The notes beneath the pieces are model-generated. The model was not told where the DNA came from and made no database searches. It saw nothing but the letters and a program-made list of their open reading frames with translations. This document shows, in pieces, positions 20,309-32,654 of a DNA stretch of 64,000 nt. Position numbers and translations under genes: made by a program. How positions within the stretch are numbered: the stretch's first letter is position 1; each line of letters begins with the position of its first letter. This DNA comes from Morinoia aosen (lineage: Eukaryota; Arthropoda; Malacostraca; Amphipoda; Talitridae), in the NCBI GenBank assembly GCA_030386875.1, contig CM059566.1, forward strand, positions 39,468,068-39,532,067. The letters run 5' to 3'.

Positions 20309-20469
20309 GACCTATAAAAATATAAGTAATCTTCAAACTATCAAGCATAAATACAGAATTTCATCACCGCAAAAAATGAATAACTAACTAAACTCATCTA
20401 TTAATTACTGAAAAAATAAAACTAGAAATAATAAAAAGAAAGAGCCCAACTAAGAATAATCATGATAAA

Positions 20470-20795
20470 CTGCATTTAAGAATAATTAGAATATATATAC
20501 CAGCAGGTAACTAAAAGAAAAAAAATGGCAGCTTTCTAGCAGAACACACACTTTAGAATGGATAGATGAGATGAGCACAATGTAACCATCAGGTAAATAT
20601 GAGAGCTGCAGTGACAGCCACGGTCTAAGAATAATAAGCAGAAAATATATGTACCCGCAAGTAACTAAATGAAAAAACGGCAGCTTTCTAGCAGAACACA
20701 CACTTTAGATTGAACAGATGAGATGAGCACAACGTAACCCTCAGGCAAGGATGACAGCTGCAGTGACAGACAGGCAGCGCCACAAGCGGCGCTGC
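20470..20795 (-). repeat. 152-bp tandem duplication in the presumed Gemin2 3' UTR
   Basis: Two copies with a period of 152 bases share GGCAGCTTTCTAGCAGAACA (20527 and 20679), GATGAGATGAGCACAA and AGCTGCAGTGACAG. The second copy ends a few bases before the Gemin2 stop codon at 20806, so the duplication would sit at the very start of the 3' UTR. Confidence 0.75.
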
Positions 20796-20805
20796 ACACC
20801 GCACC

Positions 20806-23800
20806 TCAGCACTGGTCAGCCAAGTCTTCCTGGTTGAAGTACCTCGTGACGATTGTGATGAGCGTGTTCAACTGCGGCAGGTGGGGGTTATTGCTGGAGT
20901 CCTGAGGAAGCAACAAACCCATTATTTCATCTCACTCGACTCTGTTTTGTAACAAACTCAAAATTTAAACTGTTTGAGTAACAGTAACTCATTTGAGTAA
21001 CAAGCCCATTATTTCATGTCACTGTTCTTGTTGTGTGACCAACGCCACAAAACACGTTTACACCTTCATGGGATGATGAGGGTGTATCAAGAGGATAGCA
21101 TCGAGACATCAATAAAATAAGCAGCCATCAAAAACAACAGGGATATTGAATATAGGAGCTAAAAATGTACACATGGGTGTTTTAAAATCTTACCTAACTC
21201 GAGTCTGAAAAGCAAAATAGAATCGCTGGAGCGAAATCGAGGTGTACCTTCATGTTTTGGTTATGTGAGTCGTTATATCAAGTGTTTAGGTTTTTCAGTA
21301 TCCCCCTTACCTCTGTATCACGTCTGGTGCATTACTTGAGGATCAGAACTGACCACTGCTCAAATCAATTCTTTTCACCCAAGTTAATTTTGCATTGAAC
21401 TGAATACTTTTTTAAATTTTAGAATGTTAGGTTAAGAAATCATGCATACAAATAAAATGGTTATCATATGATTAGATAAATTGGTTAGTACATGACTCCC
21501 TAAGCACAACAACAATGTTACTAAGAGAGAAAGCATATAGTATGGAGTTCAGGGAATGGGGCATCTCCGCACAAGGTGTGTACCTGTACAAGATCCCTGT
21601 GCATAGAAACAGAAGCTGAAAAAGAAGTATACAAAACAAGATAAAAGTTGAAGAAAAAAAATAATAGGTGTTCGTATACCGGTTCAGCAGTAAAAAAAAA
21701 AAAAAAAATCGTAACAAAACAAAAACTATTCTAATTCATCAACAGGAGGCCTACCTAACCTTCAGCTCGGGACCTCACATTTTCTCTCTAGGAGTGCTTA
21801 TTCCCATATAATAGTTATATCCATTGAGGGGTGTGATAATCAAAAGAGAACGTGATAAATGTTAAACACTGAACATTTCTACGTGTTTGAATAAGCTTAG
21901 ATGTATTTATTGAATAAGCTTAGATGTATTTATTTAATAAGCTTAGATGTATTTATGTGAAGTGAATCAGATTTATTTTACGAGAGAAATAGTGGAAACA
22001 TCACACCAAAAAAATGAACGACAACAGCGACTGTTCTAAGGGGAAATACCATTAGAGGCAAACTAGGTTATGTAATTTTCATGACTCCACCGTCAAAGGC
22101 AGATTCATATTGCTCTATGGCTAGAGGCAGATAGGGCAACACAATTTCAATCACTCCACCATAAGAGGTCAACTGGTACCACAATCACGATTGTAGTAAT
22201 ATTTAAGGTTTAGATAATATTCAAAGTTAAAATAATTTTTAAGATTGAAATAACATTTAAGGTTGAAATAATATTCAAGGTTGAAATAATATTCAAGGTT
22301 AAAATCATTTGTAAGTTTGAAATAATATTTAAAATTGAAATAATATCAAATAACATTTAAGGTTGAAATAACATTTAAAGTGAAATAATATGAAACAAGA
22401 TTTAACCCTTTAACGCCCAAGTGGACTGTACGGTCCTCTTTCAAAAATAACGATAATATATTGTATTTCTTTTTCAATTTGTTCACTAATGTGTCCTTTG
22501 AACTTCACTGCCGGGTGGGAGTTCCTTCCACATCTTGATGACAGTGACTACCTAATGCTAGTGTCGGCTTAGTGATAGTGGTTGTGATAACGGTAATATG
22601 AGTATAAAAATGTGGGCGTTAAAGGGTTAAGGTAGGTTGAAATAATACTCAAGGTCGAAATAACACCCAAAGTTGAAATAAGACCCAGGGTTGCAATAAG
22701 ACCTAAGGCTGAAATAGCATTCAAGTCTGCAGGACAGGGGAGCGAGACACAAGAGAGAGAGAGAGAGACGTACCAGGCGCGCCCTGGCCCGGGCGCAGAG
22801 GAAGACGAGCTTCCTGACGTTGTCGCCCAGCTCGGGCGTGAGAGGCTTCTCGAGGCAGGACAGCAGCGAGTACAGCCACCTGCCCTGGTGCTCGCTGAAG
22901 CCCGCCACCTCCAGCCACCCCACGTGCCACTCCATCAGGTTCTGCAGCGTTGCCTGCACCATAACGAAAAGTGCTTCGTTCTAATCTATCAAGCTCAGTA
23001 CATGTCATCTGCTGGGTTTGTTATACAAATGTCTTATAACTAACACCTGGACGCAATGACGGTTACCCCCGGTCAAAGAAAGGAAACTATGTTTTCCAAT
23101 TAAGGCTGATACGTACCATCTTTTAGGTTGGTTTTTCAAATGCCGTATAACTAACACCAGGGCGCAATTAAGGTTACCAGCTGAAAAACATAAGCATGAC
23201 CCACTGATGGGTCATATCGCAAATCACGTGTTAATCTAGCAAGTAAAGTAAGGAAATTGTGAGCGCTTTGCAGACAACGTACCGATAGCACCGAATGTCC
23301 CAAAGGTTGATATTTGTACATAATTTTTCCATTTTTCACGGAATATTTCACTCAAAAACAGTACAGTCACGGCGAGCCCGCTTATGCTAAGCACAGTGTT
23401 GGTCTCAGGTCACTTAGAGAGACAAAGAACGTCACGTTAATCTAGTGTTTGGGGCAGGCTGGGCTATGCGTTTTGGATTAATTTGGTGTTGGAAATAGAT
23501 TTGATTACCTATTTAAAATTATGAATAATTCCAATGAAAAAATTTGTGAAAATTTTTTTCGACTGGTTTCCGTGCATAATAATAATTTTATATACTAATA
23601 ATAAATTCTCACCGCTAGTAGGTTCAGGTCGGCCACAGTATTTACCTGATATGATAAATACATTAACGATGTCGCAGCACTACAGTATGTAGTTCTCAGG
23701 CGAGAGGGTTGGGATTTCTCTTTTTCTGCAAATTCTCATCAGTACAATACGGGAATCCTGAGCTACACACAGGGGGTATGCTGATAGTGTCTATCCTCAT

Positions 23801-26800
23801 CAGTGTATCTTAAAACATTACCTGCAATGGGTTCAACTGAAGTTTAATTACTAATTCAAATTTAAAGTCCTAGTAGTAAGGAATTTTGAAAATAAACAAT
23901 ATTATCTGGATCCTCAGTGATTGTTTAAGCTACTAAGCACAAAATCCGAATCGAAATACAACAGGCAGAAGGACCAGACAAAGGAAAGGCTTCTTCATCC
24001 CTTGGGGCGGACAAAACATAAAATTTCTTCATTCAATGCTTCTACTGAACTTGATTAAATCTGACTTGGAAACATGTGTAAAATTTGCTTCTGAAATCCT
24101 CATAATGCACACCTTAGTGTGCTGTGAGAAAACTCTGAAATACCAGTCATACCAGCATTGGTGTTTACGCGTATTCAATACACGAGATGCATTAAATAGT
24201 AATACATTCAATTAGACTCTAATTAGCTATAAATAACTGCAATTTTATAGAGCAACATGTGATGTAGCTACGTAGGTAGACGTCAGAGTCAACATACTAA
24301 ATTATTTTGCTATTTTCAAGAGACAGACTCACTTGTCTGACGTTAAGAAGGATGGACAGAAGAGGGTCGTGCCCGTCTACAGGCTCAGGTACTGTCACTT
24401 TGCTGGCAGTTGCTTCTGGCGACTCTGCGTTTGCAGCAGCTTCTGTCTTCTGGAATACAATAGTCAATTCTCATCAATATATTCTTAAGTGCATTTTTTA
24501 TATAGAGATTCCAAAATACTTATACTACACTACTATGCCAACAACATATACAGTATTTATTTAGTTGCGTTAAAACATAATGCATTTCCAGTGCCTTCAT
24601 TTGCACATAATGCATCACCAGCACTCACATTTACACATAATGCATCACCAGCACCCGCATTTACACATAATGCATCACCAGCACCCGCATTTACACATAA
24701 TGCATCACCAGCACCCGCATTTACACATAATGCATCACCAGCACCCGCATTTACACATAATGCATCACCAGCACCCGCATTTACACATATTGAAAGCATA
24801 ACTAGCGTACGTTCGTGCATTACCAAAACTTTAATTTACACATCATGCATTACTAGCACGTTCATTAACAAATAATCATCAACAGCACGTCCGTCCACTT
24901 ACAGATAGGGTATTTTGCACATGTTCACTCTCATATAATGACCAAAAAGAGAATGACCAAACCCAGTCACTAGCAGAAACTTCACCAGTCACAATTTGAA
25001 TTAATTAACTGAAGAAGTGAAGTAGAGTTCTTAAGTAGACAGGATACCAAGTTTAGTTGCATAGGTGAGGTTGCATAAATGATGAAGCACAGCTTGAGAA
25101 GCAACATTAGCTGATCGTTGGATCCAAGACTAAAAAATGAACAACTTATGATGATATGGAGTGACACAATAAACTAGCTTTTACATGGTGACTACTGATA
25201 TTTCATTTCCAAATTTTACTACTTTTTACTACCTTCAACAGCAAAAAATTACTACCTTTTTTACACAATGTATGTTGTCCAAATGTCCAGGTGTAAATAA
25301 TCGGCCTATAATGAGTAATTTGAATCAATAATATACGCAATACCAAAGGTTCAAAAAAGGCTCCAAGTTTCTTAATACTTAAAATACTTAATACTAAATG
25401 GAGCAACCGAAGCTTTACTGTAAAAAAGTTACCTAAATTCCTAAGGTACCCCGTCCTAAATGGACTCCAACAGAAGTTTGGCGAAGACCTGGTCTAAACA
25501 TCTTTCAACTATGAGGGCAACAGTTCATCATATGGAAAAAAAATGACTGGAAAATAGTAGACACCAGGGGATTGTCAGATCCCTTTACAGCAGGATATCA
25601 AGGAATTTTATTATGACCTAACACTATGGCACTTCGGAAATATGAGTTTGTAAACTATTTCTAGTGAACCTCAAAATCTAAATCGGCGTCCTAATTGCGA
25701 TCAATAATAACAAATAGGTTATGAACATGTTATATTACGGAACCAATCACGAAAATGCAAATTTCATGTAGCTTTCCTACATACATTTCGTAGAAGAATG
25801 AACTTTGATTACATGGAGCATCTCCATGCTATGACGACATCCTGGAGGTAACTGAATCGCCATGATTGCCAAAAGGAACTTCAAAGGAACTAAACTCTTG
25901 TTCAAATGATGACACATTGTATTAAAAGATAATTTTATAGCATAATTCTTTCTGTATTTGGACATAAATTAACGTCACTGGAATGAGAAAACTTTCAGCT
26001 TCACAAAGAGGTATTTTTTTCAAAAAAAAAAAAAAACATATATAGTTTCAGTAAATCGTTGTTCCCCAAAATCGAAGTGGACAGAATAAACTCGTCTTTT
26101 CACAGGAGATAATACTGCTCACAATCAAGCTCAGGACCAAAAAAGCACTTTCTGGATATAAATGAACTGTGGAGAAGTTCCTTTGACGTCATTGCAACGT
26201 TTCTATCCTGCCGTAACAACTTGGAGTGTGAGAATATTTGTCTTGGAATAAGAATTGGAAGGCTACATCAAGTTTATGATAATCAAGACCTTACCAGCCA
26301 AATATATGACTTTGAATTAAACATTATTCATTGGGAGGAATTGAAATGTAATAAGTTTGATTCACGACTTACTCATCTGAAATTGTAGCAGCACTCTCTA
26401 AAAGCTAATTGAGAATAATTTTATTTCTGTGCTTACGTTTGTGAATAAAATATTTTAATTTTTGAGTATCAAGTGCACAAAAAGAACAATTACGCCAACT
26501 TTGCTATATATCTTACGGGCAACTGCATCCACTAAAGATGAAATTCAATAAAATGTAATAGTTATTTAGTGATAAGTACAACTACCTATTTGAAAATTTT
26601 GGCTAGTTGTTAATGTTTATTCATAAAATTTAAAAAGTTCACAGGATGTTTTACACTTAAAAGAATTGTAATTCTTAATAAAATATAAATCACTTTACTT
26701 GACAAACATATTTCAATCAAAGCCACTTGATATGCTTCCACAAGAAAATATGTAGCTATGCTATTCTATTTTTCCTTGAGATCGTATAATGCATATTTGA

Positions 26801-29800
26801 TCCGTAAGAAGAAAAGATGTTAAATGTCGACCTCATAATCATAAATGCACAATTTTTAAATCCATTTTCAATACTAATCCCTGATATCACAAGTTCCTAA
26901 GCTTGTATCTCAATGTTAGTGCGTACTAAAAGAAGTGTTTTCAACAATGCATCGCCACTGGTATTACATTTGTTAAATTTATATTTATACGATTTATGAA
27001 GCCTCGATTACCGCATCAAAGCGAAAGCCGTTTCATTGTTTTCTCTCAATAATTTGTTAATAATAAAATGGCTCAAATTAACCTTCCATCATAAAACTAG
27101 ATAACTTTCAGATCAAACGGAATGAGAAGAAAAAGAAAACTATTTTTACTGTTGTCCGCAAAAATTTTGAAACTTTTTTGTATTTTGTCTGCTCCAATCC
27201 TAAAATTACACCCCACTCTACAGGAATATTTCCATAAATCGAGGCAAATTTCTGATTAAGGGAAAATAAATTTAAAAAAATCTTTGTATTCTACAGTATA
27301 TAAATATGTAACATTACTTTAAATGTTCAGAGATTTATTCCACTTGACAATTTTTTTTACTACCCTGAGGCAAATTTTACTACTTTTTACTACTTTTTTT
27401 ACTACTTTCCAAATTTTACTACTTTTTACTACTTTTTACTACTTTACTACCTAGTAGAAACCCTGTTTTATGACACACGTTATGATATGACTGGCACCTA
27501 TGTACTTTTGAGTCACATCACCTCACTTAAAACTTGTTATACAGTATGTCCCACAAATGCCCGAACTGAGTACTTATTTTCCTGTATCAGTAATACCATC
27601 ATAAGAATACATTAGCATCTAATTTCTAGCAAAATCATCCTTCAAAATTAACCTAAAGAAAAGGTATTACAGATTATGATGGTAATACTGATACAGGAAA
27701 ATAAATACTCGGTTTGAGTTTCTGTGGGACATACTATGCACGGTCATCCTGTTTAGAAAATAAAATCAGTAAGCAATAAAATTAGTAAGCACTGCTCACG
27801 TTTTTGCTGCTCTTCGCCTGCTGCAACTTCAACAATATGGAGCGCTGGAACGCGTTGCCAAAACAGAACTGGCACCAATGATCCGGATTCTCGTCAGTGG
27901 GCTGAGAAATAAGTATACCATGTATAGCAAAATACAATTTACCATCAGTAAAATAATTAGATACTATATAGAGACCTAGGATAATAGAACTTCTTCCCTC
28001 CAGTGACCGGCAGAAGTTTTTCTACTTAAAAAACACTTGCTTCAATTTTGGAAATGGCAATTTTAAATAGCCATAAAAGCATACAACAATCAAGCACCAT
28101 ATAAATAATAGATGAAGACACTCCAGAAGTTTTGATGCAGTATCTACTTTACAGTATTGATGCGGTATCTACTCTACTTACCTAAAGTTACAAAACTCGT
28201 TAATATAAACTTAAACAATGCCTATTCTACATGATTTGATCAGAAATAACAAGCTCATTAATGAAATTAAGCAATAGTGAGCTCACTAATTTACCTATAA
28301 ATATAAAGCTCACTATTTTCTGGTGAAGAAATAGCAAATTCACAAACTTGACTTGATCAAGACTCATAAAAAGTAAGCTTACTAATTTTGCATAGACACA
28401 CAAACTTCATAATTTGAAAGAGAAACAACAGGCCCACTAATTTTGACATCAAAATGCTAAGCTAAACAGTTTAACCGAAGAAAACAAAGTTCATTAATTT
28501 GACTTATAAATATGAAGCTCATTAATTTGACTTATAAATATGAAGCTCATTAATTTGACTTATAAATATGAAGCTCATTAATTTGACTTATAAATATGAA
28601 GCTCATTAATTTGACTTATAAATATGAAGCTCATTAATTTGACTTATAAATATGAAGCTCATTAATTTGACTTATAAATATGAAACTCATTAATTTGACT
28701 AATAATTATGAAGCTCGTAGGTTTGACTAACAAAAAATCAGCACACTGATTTGACTCAGAAATATGACACGCAATAATTTGGCTCAGAGCAACTAAACTC
28801 ACCCATAAGCACTAGCAATGATTATCTCACCAAAGAGAATAACCAAACCAAGTCACTAGTAGTAACCAGCACTGATAATAATAACCCCACCAATTAGTGC
28901 TGACAATAACAACCCCACCAACAGCAGCAGCAACACTAACCCCACGACCAGCAACAACAATACCACCAATTAGTGCTAGCAATAATAACTCCACCAACAG
29001 CAACACTAACCCCACCACCAGCAACAACAATACCATCAATAAGTGCTAGCAATAATAACCCCACCAATTAGTGCTAGCAAAAATAACTCCAACAGCAACA
29101 GTAACCCCACCAATAGCAGCAGCAACAAGCGCACCAACTTAACAGGAGGCCTGGGCTTGTTGGGTGCCAGCTTGAGGCGGTCGACCTGCTGCCTGGCAGC
29201 GCTGAACTGCTCCAGTATTTGGTGCTGGGTCGCCGCGTCGGGTGTGTAGCCTGGGGGGGCAGGGTCCTTCACTTTGGGCTGGGGGCACGGTAGCAAAATG
29301 TTATAAGCCTTTCTGTAATGTAACATAATTCTAGAATATTATAAAATATTACAGGCTTCACTGTAATGTAATATATTTCTATAATAACTGTGTTCACATA
29401 AGATAATTGACATCTTTGCAATTCGCACATCCAACCTCTGCAATGACGGCACGCTCAACAGAGAAATAAGGTGTACACTTCTTTGCTCCAGTCGGGGGGA
29501 AACTTAAATTTGTCACGTGAGAATTATGGTCAAGATCTCCCCGGAACATGCAACTGTTCACAAGTTACTCACTATTTTCACCCTCCCTCAAATCAACTTT
29601 TCTCATTAACAAAAAATGTGTACAAATTGAACATGGCTGTTACACGGAAACATACATTTCAGAGCAATACAGGTGAAAAATATACCTCAATTTCTCTTCG
29701 TTGTTGAAGACATCCTGCTCATTTCTGGAAGCATGACCTGCTAGCATTCGCAGGTTTACCCTTGCCTAGTTACAGTAACTCTCCTTTTTTTCCACGCCTC

Positions 29801-31922
29801 CACACCCCCGCAAAGTTGAGCCAAATTAGAAAAACAATTGGAAAATGCTTTGTGTGTTGAGAAACTCACCCTCACAACAGCAGGCTGCTTCTTTATTCTG
29901 CTTTTGTCGATTTTGGCTGTGACAACATCGTCGTATTGCTTTGCTTCCCACCTGCGCGTGAACAACAGGAAACATTCATATGAACAACAGGTAAAAACAA
30001 GAACAACAACGTTTTTGTGAAAAACAGGTAGCGTTCTTGTGAACACCAGGTAACATTTTTGTTAAAACGGAGCAACAAAGACATTACCTCAGGCAAAATA
30101 TACATCGTTGCAACTTGAAATCTCTTGAGACAACGAGGCTATGCTACGTTCTGTAGAACTTAGAACTCATGATGTCAGTTATGAGGACTTGGAATGTATA
30201 AGTAAGCAATGTATTATATTAGATGTTAGTTTAGGCCACCGAACACAGATGCTCCAAAGAAAGGCAGGAGGAAGGCACTATTTAGATGGGGATGAGTGAA
30301 TGCAGAATCTAAGCACACGGTGCATAGAACAGTAAGTTGAAAAAAAAGTTCATGAAACATGATAAAAATTGAAAGAAAAAGTAGTAGGTGCTGAAAAACA
30401 AGACAGCAGAAAACCAAAAAAAAAGATGGTCCATTCAAAATGGAAAAATACTATTCAACAGGTTTACTTACCCATTAGTTTGAAACCTCACATTTTCCTT
30501 CTGGGAGTGTAAATTTCCATAGAAACATTAATTTATAAAATATTAATAGATTATTCCCATAGATACAACATTCGTATCCTCTCTGAGAGAACTTTACATT
30601 GAGGAAATCTTAACCATTAGCTCTGGACCTCACATATTCCTACTGGGAACACTAACTCTCATAGATACAATATTTCTATCCCCTTCTCCTCCCCCTGAGG
30701 GAACTTTACAGTGAGAAAATCTTGACCATAAGCTTGGGACCTCACATATTCCTCATGGGAGTGCAAACTCCCATCCCAAACATGCACCATTTTTACCCCT
30801 CTGAGAGGACCTCAATTACAAAATACAGCACGCAACGCATAGGGAGACCCAAAAAGCATGGAGGGAGGGTGAACTGTATCCCCTTTGAGGGGACGTCACA
30901 GCGAGAAAATCTGACACGCAACAAGTAGTAGTAGTAATAACATCAATTTGCTAGCGCTTCAGTGCCTGCACTGTGACACGCAACGAATAGTGAGACCAAG
31001 AAGCATCGGAGTGCGGGCGCAGTACGCACATGACCTGATGGAGGTACTCCTCAGCAGAGGTTTGTCCCCCCTGAGGCAACTTTACAGTTACAAAATACCG
31101 AAGGCAACGTAGAGCAAGCCCCCAAAGCAGGAGAGTGGGAGTGCAGTACACACATGACCTGATGGAGGTACTCCTCAGTAGAGGTTTGTATCCCCCCCTG
31201 AGGCAACTTTACAGTTACAAAATACCGAAGGCAACGTAGAGCAAGCCCCCAAAGCAGGAGAGTGGGAGCGCAGTACACACATGACCTGATGGAGGTACTC
31301 CTCAGTAGAGGTTTGTATCCCCCCCTGAGGCAACTTTACAGTTACAAAATACCGAAGGCAACGTAGAGCAAGCCCCCAAAGCAGGAGAGTGGGAGCGCAG
31401 TACACACATGACCTGATGGAGGTACTCCTCAGTAGAGGTTTGTATCCCCCCCTGAGGCAACTTTACAGTTACAAAATACCGAAGGCAACGTAGAGCAAGC
31501 CCCCAAAGCAGGAGAGTGGGAGCGCAGTACACACATGACCTGATGGAGGTACTCCTCAGTAGAGGTTTGTATCCCCCCCTGAGGCAACTTTACAGTTACA
31601 AAATACCGAAGGCAACGTAGAGCAAGCCCCCAAAGCAGGAGAGTGGGAGCGCAGTACACACATGACCTGATGGAGGTACTCCTCAGTAGAGGTTTGTATC
31701 CCCCCCTGAGGCAACTTTACAGTTACAAAATACCGAAGGCAACGTAGAGCAAGCCCCCAAAGCAGGAGAGTGGGAGCGCAGTACGCACATGACCTGATGG
31801 AGGTACTCCTCAGCAGAGGTGGGCGGCTTGTGAGGGTCAAAGTCCGGCGGCAGCTGCCCCACCGGCAGCGCTCTGTGCTTCAGGCCCTCATCTGACGAGC
31901 TGCTGTCCTCCTCTTGAGACAT
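20806..31922 (-). CDS. Gemin2: Gemin2 (SIP1), SMN-complex subunit, seven coding exons
   Basis: Exons: 31922-31789, 29951-29870, 29278-29135, 27901-27800, 24449-24333, 22953-22774, 20901-20806. The phases agree across all junctions and total 284 residues (human protein about 280). Recognisable blocks: FDPHKPPTSAEEYLHQVM at the N-terminus (the SMN-binding region), QYDDVVTAKID in exon 2, PAPPGYTPD in exon 3, HWCQFCFG in exon 4, HDPLLSILL in exon 5, GRWLYSLLSCLEKPLTPE in exon 6 and VTRYFNQEDLAD before the stop. Gemin2 is the SMN-complex subunit that embraces the Sm pentamer during cytoplasmic snRNP assembly. The ATG at 31922 is chosen because the frame upstream offers only a TTG. The exon 1 donor is AT|GTGCGT. 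The exon 3 end is less certain (TTG|GTGCGC preferred over CCT|GTTAAG). Exons 4 and 5 carry a longer linker than I recall for vertebrates. The gene looks intact. Confidence 0.93.
21500..21835 (+). repeat. Copy of the intronic interspersed repeat family (partial)
   Basis: It shares the family's landmarks: TATGGAGTT then GGG, a GCATAGAAACAG block, AAGATAAAAGTTGAAG, the GCTCGGGACCTCACATTTTC-type block and TTCCCATA. It lies in Gemin2 intron 6. Other copies are at 30218-30720, 34930-35285, 36405-36690, 36720-36850, 36865-37220 and 40340-41225. Confidence 0.7.
21885..21960. repeat. Three-copy ~26-bp tandem repeat
   Basis: AATAAGCTTAGATGTATTTA is repeated three times with short linkers. It lies in Gemin2 intron 6. 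Confidence 0.85.
22175..22735. repeat. AT-rich degenerate tandem array (GGTTGAAATAATATTCAA type)
   Basis: Units of 15-18 bases built on AGGTTGAAATAA(T/C)ATT(C/T)AA repeat on both sides of a TTAA MITE (22406-22626). The array therefore existed before that insertion. It starts about 50 bases after the Gemin2 exon 6 donor, separated from it by a GA-rich tract. Confidence 0.8.
22406..22626. mobile_element. piggyBac-like MITE (221 bp, TTAA target)
   Basis: The termini are CCCTTTAACGCCCA and its complement TGGGCGTTAAAGGG, each flanked by TTAA (22402-22405 and 22627-22630). TTAA duplication and CCC-type termini are diagnostic of piggyBac-superfamily elements. There is no coding capacity. It interrupts the GGTTGAAATAAT array. 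Confidence 0.88.
23000..23235 (-). repeat. Two SINE-tail copies and a TTAA-MITE end
   Basis: Two minus-strand segments near 23015-23075 and 23120-23180 carry the complement of the GTTAGTTATAAGACATTTG-type tail found in the SINE at 44653-44870, including the GTAACC(G/T) stretch before it. Directly after the second copy, GCATGACCCACTGATGGGTC followed by CACGTGTTAA resembles the right end of the TTAA MITE at 36182-36400. They lie in Gemin2 intron 5. Confidence 0.6.
24570..24790. repeat. 30-bp minisatellite, six near-identical units
   Basis: The 30-bp unit begins CATTTACACATAATGCATC and ends ACCAGCACCCG. It repeats at 24599, 24629, 24659, 24689, 24719 and 24749, with degenerate edge copies. It lies in Gemin2 intron 4, about 120 bases upstream of the exon 5 acceptor. 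Because 30 is a multiple of three, all frames stay open, which makes spurious peptides. There are no spacers, so it is not a CRISPR array. Confidence 0.93.
25200..27460. other. Intron 4 of Gemin2: AT-rich, TTTTACTAC repeats at both ends
   Basis: TTTTACTAC(TTTTTACTAC)n tracts occur at about 25212-25260 and 27345-27455, in the same orientation, bracketing about 2.1 kb of AT-rich DNA with no recognisable gene. The bracketing could reflect an inserted element or independent simple-repeat growth; I cannot tell which. Confidence 0.45.
27541..27737. mobile_element. mariner-like MITE (~197 bp)
   Basis: The terminal inverted repeats are about 60 bases long. They start AGTATGTCCCACA on the left, end TGTGGGACATACT on the right, and include the internal blocks TTTTCCTGTATCAGTA and TACTGATACAGGAAAATA. 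The outer motif resembles the CAGGGTGTCCCA-type termini of mariner elements. TA is present next to both ends but the flanks are mutated, so the duplication is not proven. It lies in Gemin2 intron 4 (exon 4 starts at 27800). Confidence 0.75.
28493..28717. repeat. 28-bp minisatellite, eight units
   Basis: The 28-bp unit contains GACTTATAAATATGAAGCTC and starts at 28501, 28529, 28557, 28585, 28613, 28641, 28669 and 28697. The last two are diverged. Degenerate relatives (AAGCTCA, ACTAATTTG) extend to both sides from about 28240 to 28800. It lies in Gemin2 intron 3. Confidence 0.92.
28850..29130. repeat. Degenerate CCACCAA/TTAGTGCTAGCAATAATAAC array next to the exon 3 donor
   Basis: Blocks such as AATAACCCCACCAATTAGTG, GCTAGCAATAATAAC and CCACCAACAGCA recur with variable spacing. 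The array ends at the preferred donor of Gemin2 exon 3 (29134/29135), so intron 3 begins directly inside it. Confidence 0.8.
30218..31020 (+). repeat. Interspersed repeat family copy followed by a ~120-bp tandem expansion of its end
   Basis: Positions 30218-30560 match the family consensus seen at 36865-37220 (TTTAGGCC, AAAGAAAGGCAGGAGGAAGGCA, AGTAGTAGGTGCTGAAAA, GATGGTCC, then the ACCTCACATTTTCC block). The terminal segment, with ACCTCACATATTCCT, TCTATCCCC and CTGAGGGAACTTTACAGTGA, is then repeated several times up to about 31020. It merges into the 127-bp array at Gemin2 exon 1. Confidence 0.7.
31022..31812 (-). repeat. 127-bp tandem array overlapping the end of Gemin2 exon 1 and its splice donor
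   Basis: Seven copies of the segment beginning GTAC(G/A)CACATGACCTGATGG start at 31022, 31146, 31273, 31400, 31527, 31654 and 31781. The spacing is 127 bases, except 124 for the first interval. The copy at 31781 is the genuine exon 1 end: each unit contains about 31 exonic bases (minus-strand ACTGAGGAGTACCTCCATCA) plus the donor AT|GTGYGT and about 96 intronic bases. The inner copies share variants (ACACAC, CAGTAGAGG) that the two outermost copies lack (CGCACA, CAGCAGAGG). Translation of the array gives repeated 76-residue frames that are not genes. Confidence 0.93.
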
Positions 31923-31955
31923 TGCCGCTGTTCTCAAGTGCTCAACTACAGACAA

Positions 31956-32431
31956 ATTTAGGTTGGCTAGATGGAGATCTTTATTAAACTCTGGTGAAGA
32001 AGCTCAATGCAGGTTTCTGGAAATATTAGGAAATGCATTTAGGGATTTTTAGTTTAAGCCTGCAGAAATGCTCAATGAAGGTTAGTGAAATGCTCAATGA
32101 AAGCTAGTAAAACTTTTAATAAAGGCCATGGAAATTCTTAGTAAAAGCCAGTATAATTTGTAGTAAAGGCCAGTGAACTCTTAATAAACGCCAATAAATT
32201 CTTAAAAGGCCAATAAATTCTTCATAAAAGCTTGCAAAATCCTCAATAAAGGCTAGTGCCAATAAAAATACTCAATGAATGTTCATCATAATTCTTAATA
32301 AAAGTCCAGAGAATACTCAATAAAGGCCCCCTCTATACACTCAATAAAAGCCTGTGAAAAACTCAAGAAAAGCAAACAAAAAATACTCAGTGAAGGCAAT
32401 TGGGAATAATAAACAAAAACCAATGAAACTA
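31956..32431. repeat. Degenerate AATGCTCAATAAAGGCCAGTGAAAT-type array upstream of Gemin2
   Basis: Motifs such as CTTAATAAA(A/G)GCC(A/T)GTGAAA and ACTCAATAAAGG recur with irregular spacing between about 32030 and 32430. This DNA lies immediately upstream of the Gemin2 start codon. The 5' UTR and promoter must be here or beyond, but no core promoter motif stands out. Confidence 0.6.
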
Positions 32432-32435
32432 TTAA

Positions 32436-32654
32436 CACTTTGACTGCGACTACTAAATATTAAGTTCAATGCCAAACTTCCATTTAAAGCCAATTGTAGT
32501 GAACTATTTTGAAAATACCAAACATGAACTGGATCGTGCCTTCATTTAGCTTTGATTAAGTATTTGTGAACATTTAGTTTAGCTACTGATCGGTCAGTAG
32601 CATTGTGAAAATAACCTCCGTGTACCACCGGTGGCGCACGTCGCAGTCAAAGTG
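32436..32654. mobile_element. TTAA MITE, piggyBac-like (219 bp)
   Basis: The termini CACTTTGACTGCGAC and GTCGCAGTCAAAGTG are perfect inverted repeats flanked by TTAA (32432-32435, 32655-32658). It belongs to the same family as the copies at 36182-36400 and 41249-41468, sharing the internal TGAACTGGATC-type and CCACCGGTGG stretches. Confidence 0.88.

Noticed and set aside
24489..24875. Open frames on both strands across the 30-bp repeat, and a CRISPR-like look
   Set aside because: Direct tandem units without spacers in a eukaryotic intron. The frames stay open only because the unit is 30 bases.
31051..31840. Series of nearly identical 75-94 residue minus-strand frames
   Set aside because: They are the 127-bp array read through its period. 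Only the exon 1 portion down to 31789 is coding, as part of Gemin2.
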